From assembly GCA_032716605.1 (NCBI GenBank), contig CM064519.1, positions 16,130,259 to 16,194,258 of the forward strand: 64,000 nucleotides of DNA. The letters run 5' to 3'. The notes beneath the pieces are model-generated. The model worked only from the letters and a program-made list of their open reading frames with translations, was not told the origin of the DNA and did not search any database. Of the stretch, positions 54,389 through 64,000 are shown one piece after another. A program made the translations under genes and the position numbers. The stretch comes from Paralithodes platypus (taxonomy: Eukaryota > Arthropoda > Malacostraca > Decapoda > Lithodidae). Position 1 is the stretch's first letter. Each line of letters begins with the position of its first letter.

Positions 54389-54818
54389 TTAACCCTTGTC
54401 GAGTGGGGTGTTTTGGGCTATTTTGGGCATATTCAGGCCCTCCTGAATGATCAATCAAGTATCTGCATGAAAAGAAATGTATTCAGCAAAAAACTAGGCG
54501 CTAAAAGCTTCAAAATGAGACCAGAACGAGCTACGTAGCACTCGTGGTTCTCATACAGTGGTGCCACCAACATGGGAGTTTAGCGTATAGCGGCATATTT
54601 TTTCCCACTACGCTCACTAATGGTAACACTGCCGTCCTCTCGAGAACAGAGGGAGCGTGAATCAGTGGGTGGCGGTAAGCCCTGGGTGTCAGACGTGTGG
54701 CCTGCTGCGCTCCCGGCCATTTGCACTCGATTTTAACCCTTTAAAAGCCTTAATAATGCTCCTAACTTGCTGCAAATTGGTGCACGACTTAAGTCGAGCG
54801 CCGCTCTTTAAGGGTTAA
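54389..54818 (+). mobile_element. Candidate non-foldback TTAA element with CCCTT ends
   Basis: TTAACCCTTGTCGAG (TTAA 54389-54392) and CTTTAAGGGTTAA (TTAA 54815-54818) bound about 420 bp that does not fold like T1 or T2 and has no long frame. A second TTAACCCTTT lies inside (54734). The right TTAA also opens the next T1a. The CCCTT end is what I recall for piggyBac-group elements; single copy here. Confidence 0.5.
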
Positions 54819-55102
54819 GGGGACACTGGCTATTTTGGGGGGTATCTTTACCTATATATTCATTTGTTTTAGTTTCCTCGCTAGACCTCCATCAAGCTTA
54901 AAAAAAACACCCATCTAGACCCCCTTTCAAGATAAATTTGTACATTTTTTCGATAGAAAAATTTGCTCCTTTTAAAATTACACCTAAGTGGCACGATATG
55001 TATTGACATTGGCAACGAAATGGGGCGAAAGGTGTTGAAATTGTCAAACGAATTGGCAGGATGTCGTAAAATGTCAAAACTAATAGGGCTAAACATGAGG
55101 GC
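54815..55102 (+). mobile_element. T1a element, right-truncated
   Basis: TTAAGGGGACACTGGCT, CTCGCTAGACCTCCATCAAG, a shortened hairpin, 32-bp units. Stops in AACATGAGGG where it meets the repeated segment at 55103. Confidence 0.85.
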
Positions 55103-55209
55103 TAGACTGACAATGGAGGCTACTGTGTATTTTTCAGCAGGCCAAATGGTTAGAACAAAACTATATAGTTACCGTTCTCTGTTCAAAAGAAAGAAAAGGG
55201 TGAACAATG
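55103..55209 (+). repeat. Second copy of the 54259 segment
   Basis: GACAATGGAGGCTACTGTG, TATTTTTCAGCAGGC, ATGGTTAGAACAAAA, running into RTE-I-like coding. Confidence 0.6.
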
Positions 55210-55659
55210 GAAAGGAGGTTATGGAGAATGTCAGCTCATTTAAGTATTTGGGCAGTGTTTTGAGGAAAGATGCGAGTGTTGAGGAAGAAGTGCGGGAGAG
55301 GGTGCAACAGGGGAAGAGGGTTGTAGGAACACTGAAAGCAGCAACAAGAAACAGGGTGGTCATCATGGAAGTAAAGAATTCCTTGCATGATAGTATGGTA
55401 ATCCCGACATTGAAAGTACAAGATTGAAGCATGGACGTTGTTGGAGAGACACAAACAAAGATTGAGAGGGGTGGAAATTAGTTACTTGAGAAGTGCGTGC
55501 GGAGTTACATGGAGGGATAGACAGACATATGAGGAAGTACGAGAGCAGTGTGGTGTGGATGTAGATGTGTTGGAAAGTGTGAAAAGGAACACCTTGAGAT
55601 GGTTCGGCCATGTGGAACGTATGGGAAGCGAGAGAATGACTAAGAGAGTGTACGAGAGT

Positions 55660-58600
55660 ACAAAGGAGTACAAAGGAAATCAAGCAACAACAGATCTAGT
55701 GACCCTTCTAGGTTGCTTGTCCTCCAAAACACTGAGGATCAAGTGTCCAAACAGTGGTTTAGAGTGGGTAAGGGAACATTGGAAAGGGAACTACTGCCGT
55801 GGAACTAATGTCCGTGGCAGGATTAGGAAGTTAGTAGGGGACAGATGGGTTAGTAACAGAGGGGGGGATAAAATAAAGTTATTCATTTACAAACGCAGTC
55901 AGTCGCGGGTTTGATGCGAGACATTTGTCTAGGCGGAGTTTAAATGAATCAACGGTGATGCAGTCTATAACGTTTCGGGGAAGCCCATTCCACAAGTTGA
56001 CAACTCGATTGAAGAAGAAATTCTTAGATTCGTGTGAGTTCAAAGATTTACCAATAATTTTGCAACCGTTTCCCCGCGTGTAATTAGCTTGGTCGATAGT
56101 GAAGTACTTACCACAGTTCATATTGTCGATGCCTTTGATGATTTTGAACACTTGAATTAAGTCACCTCTTAATCTGCGCTGGGTTAAAGGAAATAGATTT
56201 AATTCTCTAAGACGCTCTTCTTATGGTTTGTTCTTTAGGCTAGGTATCATTTTGGTAACTCTACGTTGAACTCGTTCTAGCTTGTTTATATCTTTTTGGT
56301 AATAAGGGCACCAGGATTGAACGCAGTATTCCCGAAGAGGGCGGACTAAGGAATTGTAAAGGGTTAGGATAACTTCTTTGGATTTATGCTCAAATGACCT
56401 GCCTATAAAGCCAATTATTTTGTTTGCCTTCTTAACAACTTCTGAACATTGTTGACTCGGTTTTAGGTTACTCGATATTGTTACTCCCAGATCGGTTTCT
56501 CTGTTTACATTCTTAAGCTGAGTGCCATTCATCGAATAGTTTGCTTTCTCATTTAGGTATCCGATATGTAGTACTTTACATTTATCCGCATTGAAACTCA
56601 TTTGCCAAATTTGGGCCCAACATGACAATTTATCTAGATTGTGTTGCATATCGTCAACTTGTTCTTTTGAGAGTACGCTATTTGCAATTTTTGTACGTCA
56701 GCAAATTTTGTGATTGTACAGGTGAGACCCTTATCTATGTCGTTGATGTAAATTAGAAAGAGAATTGGTCCTAGTACCGATCCCTGGGGTACCCCGCTAC
56801 TTACATTGGTCCATTTAGATGCCTTACCGTTTATGACTACTCTTTGCTTTCTGTCGCTAAGCCAATTTTCAATCCATTTCAACACACCGTCTTGTATTCC
56901 ATGCGCTTTTAGTTTTAGCAGTAAACGTTTGTGGGGAACTTTGTCAAAGGCCTTTTGAAAATCAAGGTATATAATATCTACAGCTTTACTCTCATCGTAG
57001 AGGTTGAGGATATCGTGGAAGAAGTCTAAGAGGTTCGTTAAACAGGAACGTTTTTTACGAAAGCCGTGTTGAGTATCTTTAAGTATGTTATTTTCCTCTA
57101 AATGATTTACGAGTCTGTCTCGTATGACCGTTTCTAGCATTTTACATACAACTGAGGTTAAGCTAATTGGACGATAGTTACTGGGTAGGGATTTGCTGCC
57201 TTTTTTTAATATCGGTGTTACGTTGGCTAGCTTCCACTGATCAGGCATAGTTCCAGACTGCAAGGATTTATTGAATAGTAATATCAGTGGTTTGGAGAGC
57301 TCATCCTTAGCTTCCTTTAGAACTCTAGGCGAGATTGTATCAGGTCCAGGCGTTTTATTTACCTTGAGTTTATCTAAACAATTCAATACTTCTCTCTCTG
57401 TAACGGTGATATTGCTTAGAACATCCGAATTATCAATCTGAATCGGCGATGGTGTAGGGATATCACTGAGGTCTTCTGTTGTAAAAACTGATGCAAAGTA
57501 GGTATTGAGGGCATTACTCATTTGTACTTCGTCTTTGGTGTACCGGTACTCTCCATTTTCATCGACTAACGGTCCAACAGTTGAAGTAACTACTTTTTTC
57601 TTTCTGATATAACTATAGAATTCTTTCGGGTTTGTTTTACTTTGATTCGCAATATGTAACTCTAAGGTCTTTTTACTTTGCTTAATTAACTTTTTGGCTT
57701 TGCGTCGTAGCTCTACAAATTTCACCCATTCTTCGTCATTTTGTGAGGATTTTAATCTATCATTAGCAAATTTTTTAGCAAGCAGGCAGTTTGAAATATC
57801 TTTATGCCACCATTTGGGCTTATTATTATGGCCTGGACGCCGTATTTTCGATGGTATGCAGTCTTGCACTGCTTTTAGGTAAATGGTTTCGAATAACTTC
57901 CAAGATGTATTTATGTCGTTATTGTTAATTAAAAAGCTCCAGTCAGTTTCTTTAAACATAGCTCTAAGTTTATGGAAGTTTGCTTTCTTGAAATTAGGGA
58001 CTTTTTCGATGCTACTATTTGGTTCGTTACTAGTAAACTTTAAAGTGAAAGTTATCGTACGATGTTCGCTGTTACTGAATTCATCACCAACATTCAAATT
58101 CTCTATTAATTCTTCTTTTGTTGCAAGTACAATGTCAAGAACATTATTACCACGGGTCGTTGTTCGAACAAATTGATAAAGCGAACTCTCTTGCAAGTTC
58201 GTATACAAGTCATGTCCGGAGTGTGAAGTAAGAGTATCGCCCCACTTGGTCACAGGTAAATTAAAGTCGCCAAAAATTACGGTATCTTGTGAGTTACTTA
58301 CATCTGCAATTTGTTCGTAAATTTCTCGGTCAGTTTGCACTGATTGAGCTGGAGGTCTGTATATTAATGCAAGTATTATTTGTGTACCTTTATTATTCTT
58401 TATTAGCACAAAAGATGCGTCGACGTTCACAATTTGAGGTTTTGACGAGGGTAGGGTTAAGACTTTCTTTGATATAAAGTAAAACGCCACCTCCATTTCG
58501 ATTTATTCGGCTTTTCTCAAACATTACATAACGGGGAAGTGAATACTCTGCTAAAAAGTCTCTATCTTCTGTATTGAGCCAAGATTCTGTTATGCCAATC

Positions 58601-58843
58601 ACATCATAATTTTCTGTAAACACTAGTTCCTCTAAATCTGAAAATTTATTGTGTATGCTACGAGCGTTTGCATAGAAAACCTTTAAATTTGTTATTTTAG
58701 AACTCACGGAACGCTCTTTAATAATATTTTTGGTTCTTGTCGGATCTACATTTATGTTCATGGCTGTCCTCGGTCCTCGCTGTCTTCGGTCGTTATCGCT
58801 GGTGGTCCTCGGTTGCCTCTGTTTTTTTCTTGGTGTTGGAGTA
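55660..58843 (-). mobile_element. LINE-G copy 3, most complete copy, nested in RTE-I
   Basis: Minus strand. The 3' end is GAGTACAAAGGAGTACAAAGG (the reversed TTTGTACTC tail) at 55660. The 3' UTR runs to 55878, ORF2 spans 55879-58761, and a 5' leader of about 80 bp reaches 58843. No separate ORF1 is visible, so it is probably 5'-truncated just upstream of ORF2. Confidence 0.92.
55879..58761 (-). pseudogene. LINE-G ORF2 (endonuclease-RT), frameshifted
   Basis: Starts MNINVDPTRTKNIIKERSV at 58761. VFYANARSIHNKFSDLEE, VIGITESWLNTEDRD, then a frameshift near 58440 into the 620-codon frame: LIYRPPAQSVQTDREIYEQ, IFGDFNLPVTKWGD, NSEHRTITFTL (SDH box changed to SEH, so catalysis is doubtful), KVNKTPGPDTISPRVLKEA, IIYLDFQKAFDKVPH, SSGVPQGSVLGPILFL. 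A frameshift at about 56690 destroys FADDTK (reads FADVQK). The frame resumes from 56649, and a TAA nonsense codon at about 56222 follows NKP. TACCGGTA at 57541-57548 adds two in-frame codons (Arg-Tyr) after NGEY relative to copy 1. About 960 codons in all, a normal ORF2 size. Confidence 0.92.
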
Positions 58844-58925
58844 AGGTGGAGGGACAGAGGGAGAGGTAGACCGAGGGAGAATTAGACCGAGTGAGAGGTG
58901 AAAGGATGGAGTTAAGAAGTATATG

Positions 58926-59868
58926 CGTGAATCGAAAAGATAAAGACAATCTCGATTTGTCTTCTGACCTCCTGCTATTCCTAAGATGAATAATATTATT
59001 CTAGTATTCACCAAAATTAAAACAAAGCGCAATCGTATTGAAAGGGTTATAAGTCTATATTAATTTATTATTAGTTTGGCCTCACTCCATATTTCTTTTT
59101 AATTATATCCCGTTCCTTCAGGTATATCAGGTATCAGTCATGAACACAAAAGTTGCAGACCATTTGTCGTACATATTCGGAAAACCTTCATTAACCTGAC
59201 TTTGCCAAATTGCTTGGTAATAAAACGTGGATTATTAATAGATTAATATATAAATATTTTTCAATTAATAAAAGAAGCATGCGATAAACGTATTATTGCA
59301 AGATAATAATACGCTAGTGCACAAAGTATAAAACAATAGAATGTACAAAGTCCGACAAATCATTAGTCCTAAATACATCTCATAAAAGTCGAACATCACG
59401 AACAAATATTTAGCCAAGGAATTTCAGGTCTCCATTAATTTCCCTGGTGTACACTATACACAGTATTGTACATACAGTATCTAGAATATTTAACCGAGGC
59501 GAGCGTTCATTTCCCGTGGCTGTTAAATAATTAGGGAGCCCAAGTTTACCATCTCTTCGCACCCCTTGCCCCTTGTGTGGCTTCTTACATTACAGTACCG
59601 GTATATCATTATTTCTACGTGAAGTCACTTATAAAAGTTTATAGACCTCTTACGTTTTATTTTATTTTTCATTTATGTATATATATATATTTATTTATTA
59701 TTGATGGTGGTGGTGGGGTGGGGGGGTGAGGGGGATACGAGTGAGATTGATTTTTTGATTAATTGAATCGGAATTTATATGAATTACTGTACTGTATATG
59801 GCCGATCCTGTAAAACCAACTTTCTCTTATAGGTTGCTAAAGATACAGTAGCATTCACTTTCTAGAAT
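58926..59868. other. Unassigned sequence
   Basis: AT-rich. TACAGTA (59473, 59591, 59844), TACTGTA (59785, 59790), TACCGGTA (59596). A GGTGG-rich patch at 59705-59735. No gene. Confidence 0.45.
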
Positions 59869-60336
59869 GTGTCGTACTCCTATTGCTTTTCGTTGTGCCC
59901 CATCATAAGAATTGTGGCTGTGCAGACCACCACCAGTACCATGCCACAAGGACGTAAAATGCAGGGAGAAAGAGTACCTGCCTGCCGTTCACACGTGGAA
60001 ATATCCCCACGCGGCCATACCTCAAACAACCATGCCACCGGAAGCGGCATGAACAATAACAGCATCAGATTGTGCCCTTCTAGCTCGCACAGGATACAAA
60101 CCAGCATATGCAGAACTAGGACAGACTATGTCACTCAACCTGGCAAAAATAAGCCAGCTACTGTAGGTTCGATACTAGCACCTCCAGGTCTGAAGACTGG
60201 TACAATCCTAAGTACTAGACTGGGAATACTAAGTTCGATACTAGGCAAAGACAAGTGTCGTAATAGAAGCCCAGTACGCCACCCAATAGAAAAATCACCG
60301 AGTCCCCCTCCGACGCCAGGGAAATTACTAAATTAA
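59869..60336 (+). CDS. Unknown 155-codon open frame
   Basis: Not recognised. Starts at ATG 59869 (alternative ATG 59941, MPQGRKMQG). It is rich in Ser, Pro, Arg and Asn, has no transmembrane run, and ends SPSPPPTPGKLLN. GSILAPPGLK and GILSSILGKDK are the only ordered-looking parts. Base composition is more GC-balanced than the flanks, which favours real or formerly real coding. It could be an ORF1 remnant of a LINE. A SINE-CAA tail follows 13 bp downstream on the other strand. No splice or promoter evidence. Confidence 0.3.
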   Translation: MSYSYCFSLCPIIRIVAVQTTTSTMPQGRKMQGERVPACRSHVEISPRGHTSNNHATGSGMNNNSIRLCPSSSHRIQTSICRTRTDYVTQPGKNKPATVGSILAPPGLKTGTILSTRLGILSSILGKDKCRNRSPVRHPIEKSPSPPPTPGKLLN

Positions 60337-60348
60337 AGTAATTAATTG

Positions 60349-60545
60349 TTGTTGTTGTAGTTCCCTAGACTGTCTGGCCGAACAGGGTCCGAGCCCGGTA
60401 GACCAAAGCCGCTCCAGATGCTCAGGCCCCTGAAGGGGCCAAGGTGAGATGAGATCTATCTCTAAGAGAACAGTGGGGGAGGGGGAGGGACTTTGCTGAA
60501 GGTCACATTCCTCTTGCAAAAGTTGCTGCAAATTGTGAGGGTCGA
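60349..60545 (-). mobile_element. SINE-CAA retroposon, short subfamily
   Basis: Minus strand: GAGATAGATCTCATCTCACC, GGCTTTGGTCTACC, GTTCGGCCAGACAGTCTAGG, AACTACAACAACAACAATT. Matches the 3' half of the copy at 14176. Confidence 0.75.
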
Positions 60546-61862
60546 AGCATCATAACACAAGACCCCTACAACACCTAGCACCTCAGATAACCAACAAAAA
60601 CAACCCAATTACCCCAACTAATTATGATATAATTAAAATAAGCAAAGCGGTGTAGTTTTTCTGTAGCAATTCTTTTAAACTGGCGCTAGGCTGTCTTATC
60701 TGCCATATACAGTAGCCACACAAAAAAAAAAAAAAAAAAAAAAAAAAAAGCGAGAGAAAGATCTTCTATACCGGTAGTTTTACCACAAAATAACATTTTA
60801 AAGAAAAAATAATAATAATAATAATAATACAGCGTTCATGTAGCCTACTGTTAATGTATGATGCAAGCCTGGGCTGGAAATCTTTATTCATAAGGCCTAG
60901 TAATTCTTATTGAAAAATAACAACAAATTTTTATCTCGAATAGCCTAGCCATATTAGTAAGTTATGCATGCCTATTATCTAGTAATAGATTTAGCTTCTC
61001 TTATAGCAACCGAACATGCGAAATAGTTAGTGTGCAAATATCCGTTTTCTTATTTCAATATTTAAAGAAAATGAATTTTGCAGGGCAAACAATTATATTG
61101 TAGAGAAATATATTAATGGTTCCCTATTATACTAACAAGTATCAGTAAGACTTTAAGACAATCCGAACACGGGACCCATCGATGTTTATATGTTCTCTAG
61201 GTCTTTCATAAAGAATACTTGCTTGCATTATTGGGGCAAATTCATTATAGCCTAAGTAGTGGAGCAGATAAATGCAAAAATACCCCAAAATAGTTCACAT
61301 AATCATGCAAGCATAAAATTTGGCACAGACATTCTCAAAGGACCACTCTTTCATAAAAGGGCGTTAGCCACGCAAAAAATCCAAGATGGCTGCCTCTTTT
61401 TCCAAGATGGCTGCCATTCATTGGCCAATTGCATCATCTTCGAGAATATGGGTGTTACTGATGCATTTATCATGGTTAATAATCCCATTCAATCACCAAT
61501 TTGTTCTTTATTAAAGTTATTTTTGTCACGCTTTCAATTCCAAGTACTAAAACAAAGAGATGGCGGCCAAACGTAGTATTAATCTTATCTCAGCATCTGT
61601 CACTGGCCACAATGAATGCCTTTTTTTATCTACAGAGAGTTTTTGGGGTCATAGATTCTAATTGATCTAAAACTTTTCTCAAAGGATGTAAAAATTATTT
61701 ACAAGGTGTTGGTATACTAATAGAGTGAATGTCAGTGCACAACCAGGGCACACTGGTGACTTCACTGCAGTGTAACTCAGCATGGGGTTCAGTGTCAGCT
61801 GATCTAGCTTTACTAATGCTGCACCTAGCTTTACTAACTCTATTGTAGTAAACTAGTATTAG
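60546..61862. other. Mostly unassigned
   Basis: A 28-bp A run at 60722-60749, (AAT)n at 60810-60828, TACAGTA at 60708, TACCGGTA at 60769. The last 500 bp may be the leader of the gene at 62646 (see next entry). Confidence 0.4.
61381..61429. promoter_or_regulatory. Possible YY1/NF-Y-like promoter motifs
   Basis: CCAAGATGGCTGCC occurs twice, at 61381-61394 and 61402-61415 (21 bp apart), followed by palindromic ATTGGCCAAT (61420-61429). A third AGATGGCGGCC is at 61558. AAGATGGCGGC is the YY1 consensus and CCAAT is bound by NF-Y. Linkage to the gene 1.2 kb downstream is inference. Confidence 0.35.
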
Positions 61863-61863
61863 G

Positions 61864-61909
<46 letters not shown>

Positions 61910-62302
61910 CCCCAAGCTGCCTGGCCGAACAGCCCCAAGGCCCCGAGCAAGGCCAAGGCCATAACCGAGCGCCCCCACAGAACCCTCCCTGCCGACCACA
62001 ATAAAGCCTGGGTGACCGAAGCCACTCCATGGCGGGGAGCTGAGGAGGGTGCAGAAACGCCTGGGAAACCAAAGCCCCACCCAGGGCCCTGTACCCCTCA
62101 GCAATTATGAAGAGAAAGTTGAGGGGCAAAGGAAAAATGTGACGCTTTGGCTTCCAATCTTGGTAGATTGGGAGGTCAATTCACGGAAGAGACGCCGTCA
62201 CTTGAGATCTAGAAAATATATAAGTGAAAGGAACAGTCAGAGTAAGCTATGGGTATGGCAGAGATCGCTCAGTTCTCACTCTGATAGACCAGCCCATCAT
62301 CA
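61863..62302 (-). mobile_element. SINE-CAA retroposon, long subfamily
   Basis: Minus strand: starts TGATGGGCTGGTCTATCAGAG, body as at 8521, ends CGGCCAGGCAGCTTGGGG AAC with (CAA)n of 15 units (61866-61908). CTAGTATTAGG (61853) and CAAGTATTAGG (62301) flank it and may be an AGTATTAGG target-site duplication. Confidence 0.8.
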
Positions 62303-62645
62303 AGTATTAGGTGTAGTGCAGTTTAGATTAGTGTCCCACATGCTGTCTAATAGCCCCATATCAATTAGCTAGTATAAAATAGTTAGTAGATAAAGTTAGA
62401 CAGCCGCGCCTGAATTGACAGGGTGTGCCAGCGCAGGAGAGCCGAGCCAAGGGTAAGGAGGCTATACATGACTTGTTCATGGACTTACCCGGATGGTGTA
62501 CAGATCACACGGGACTTAAATGGCACTGGATGAATGATCGGGCTAGGTGTAGGGCAACCGAACCTAGTTGTATCCCATACATGAATGTGCGCTATTACCT
62601 ATTTTCATTAAGGTGGTAAAAGGATAAACCCTCGGCCTTAATTAC
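62303..62645. other. Unassigned leader-like sequence
   Basis: GC-richer than typical flanks, with no frame over 64 codons. It lies directly upstream of the gene below. Confidence 0.35.
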
Positions 62646-64000
62646 ATGTCAACAATGGCAAGTGAAAACCCAGTCATAACTAAGAGGCAGACTGACTGGA
62701 GAAAATGCTGCCTATGTCAAAAAGAAAAGAAAAATTAAAATCTGACTTCGCCTCCTACTCATCATGATCCAGAACATGATGGCTACACCATGATTGCCAC
62801 AAATGTGCCTCTGTTTCACGAGATGTCTGAAATGCCACTTACCTTTGACCCAGAAAGGCTGGATGAAGGTGGTGGCATAGAGGCAACATTGAGAAAGAAT
62901 ATGGCAAAATACCACACAAGTTGTAGACTCATGTTTAACAACACAAAGCTGGAACGTGCTAGGAAACGGCATTCTGATGTTCAAAGCGAGTCAGATGAAA
63001 GGCAAGCTAAACACCGTCGGACAAGTCATGATAGTGAAGCTTGCGTATTGTGTGATATCATAGCTCCTACATCAGATCTGCGACAGGTCATGACTATGAA
63101 TCTGAACAACAGACTGCATGAGTGTGCTACAACACTCAATGATGGTAAACTTTTAGATAAACTGAGTGGTGCAGATGCCATTGTGCAGGAGCTAAAGTAT
63201 CATCGCAAATGTCTCACTGCCCTCTACAATAGGGAAACTACTCACCTCAAAAGTGTAGAGAAAAGCTCCTGTCAGAGTGAAGCTGAACCAGATGTCTATC
63301 CACTAGTACTTTCAGAACTGGTGAACTACATGGTAGAAACCAGTCTTAGTTCAGAGGGTCCTGCCATCTTCCCTCTTGCAGATATATCCCAGCTGTACAC
63401 ACAGCGTTTGGAGCAGCTAGGAATTGATTCACCAAGTGTGAACAAAACAAGGCTAAAAGAGAAGTTGTTAATGGAAATTCCTGAGCTAGAAGCTCATAAA
63501 AAGGGAAGAAGTGTTCTTTTAGCACTACAAAAAGATGTTGCTCTAGCCCTATCTCAGGCATCTGAATAATCAGATGCTCTTGCTTTGGCCAGAGCTGCAA
63601 CGATATTGAGGAAACACATTCTGGACCACCAGTCCAAATTCGATGGCACATTTCGCGAAGGATGCATCAAAGATGCCATACCTGCAAGTCTTCTCCAGTT
63701 CGTTGGTATGGTGGAACATGGGGCAGACATTAAGTCTCAGCTTGGGTTTGGCTCATCGAAGTCAGACCAGGCTACTGCTAAGCTCCTTCAGTACAACTGC
63801 TTCTCAAAACAGAAAGAACAGGCAACTACCCATCGACATTCTAAGGATAGGGAAACTCCCTTTCCAGTGTACATGGGTATGGTTCTCTATGCCAAAACCA
63901 GGAAGAGAAACCTCGTAGAAATACTTCATGATCATGGCATGAGCATTTCGTATGACAGGGTGCTGGAGATATCAGCCAAACTTGGAGATGCCACAGTTAG
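62646..64000 (+). pseudogene. Uncharacterised intronless protein with paired CxxC...HxxxC modules (partial, interrupted)
   Basis: One frame runs from ATG 62646 (or 62655) to the window edge, about 450 codons, broken by TAA at 62736 and TAA at 63567. Module 1: WRKCCLCQKEKK (CxxC) before the first stop, with KYHTSCRLMF (HxxxC) after MIATNVPLFHEM. Module 2: SEACVLCDIIAP (CxxC) with KYHRKCLTALYNRE (HxxxC). A basic segment ARKRHSDVQSESDERQAKHRR lies between them, then an acidic region and helical LPLADISQLYTQRLEQLG-type sequence. After the second stop the frame resumes with LARAATILRKHILDHQSKF and ends MGMVLYAKTRKRNLVEILHDHGMS, SYDRVLEISAKLG. From memory it resembles multi-copy anonymous proteins of cnidarians and other animals, possibly from a mobile element. 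No function can be assigned. Confidence 0.6.

Larger units (their letters stand above)
55210..58925 (+). mobile_element. RTE-I fragment split by LINE-G copy 3
   Basis: Left part 55210-55659 corresponds to RTE-I 49350-49795 (SSFKYLGSVLRKD, RVQQGKRVVGTLKAATRN, SACGVTWRDRQTYEEVR, TLRWFGHVERM) with a small deletion at the TYGSEAW position. Right part 58844-58925 continues with GGTGGAGGGACAGAGGGAGA and GGTAGACCGAGGGAG. The C-terminal end is decayed. Confidence 0.88.

Noticed and set aside
62790..63569. Complete 259-codon gene
   Set aside because: The frame continues with protein-like sequence on both sides of its stop codons, so treating it as a complete protein would be misleading.

Overview
This is eukaryotic, repeat-dominated DNA. 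The features pointing to an animal, most likely a decapod crustacean or similar arthropod, are very dense (TA), (CA), (TC) and (TTG) microsatellites, decayed Jockey/CR1-like and RTE-like non-LTR retrotransposons, a Penelope-like fragment, several tRNA-derived SINEs, and many short TTAA-flanked DNA elements. The organism call is inference from the overall style and remembered repeat families, not a database match. I see no convincing single-copy host gene. Almost all real coding sequence is retrotransposon endonuclease/reverse transcriptase (RT) broken by frameshifts and nonsense codons.

Names used here. T1a is a 330-420 bp TTAA-flanked element with two central hairpins (about 25 copies or fragments). 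T1b is a related foldback form (4 copies). T2 is a roughly 210 bp near-palindromic TTAA element with TTAACCC ends (about 13 copies). LINE-A, LINE-B and LINE-G are Jockey/CR1-like LINEs, and RTE-I is an RTE-like LINE. SINE-S1, SINE-V and SINE-CAA are short retroposons. For T1a, '+' means the hairpins come before the GGGGCTAAAC end.

Layout. 1-6 kb: T1/T2 elements, a 34-bp tandem array holding a T1b insertion, and a 1.5 kb 21-bp minisatellite. 6-9.9 kb: GT/TTG-rich low complexity, a LINE-B tail, a SINE-CAA copy and long CA arrays. 10-20 kb: T1/T2 clusters, LINE-A copy 1, and a T1a interrupted by LINE-B. 20-24.3 kb: a 1.2 kb polypyrimidine tract, then LINE-G copy 1. 24.3-31 kb: TA arrays, poly-A retroposons, the Penelope-like fragment, SINEs and a CR1-like tail. 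31-35 kb: T1/T2 elements including T2 nested in T1a. 35-41.2 kb: three LINE-A copies and a 300 bp TA array. 41.6-46.2 kb: T1/T2, T1a nested in T2, and a 58-bp minisatellite grown from the T2 end. 47-50 kb: LINE-G copy 2 and RTE-I. 50-55 kb: T2 copies. 55.2-58.9 kb: an RTE-I fragment split by LINE-G copy 3. 59-64 kb: an unknown 155-codon frame, two SINE-CAA copies, and the start of an uncharacterised intronless zinc-finger-type gene cut by the window edge.

The most interesting signal is at small scale. Comparing repeat copies shows tiny insertions that turn a TA into TACTGTA, TACAGTA or TACCGGTA. These look like excision footprints of Tc1/mariner-type transposons that are not themselves in the window. 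They occur in a LINE reading frame, in T1 and T2 elements, and inside TA arrays. Reciprocal nesting of T1a and T2 at single TTAA sites shows that both families use TTAA targets. Several tandem repeats appear to have grown out of element ends.
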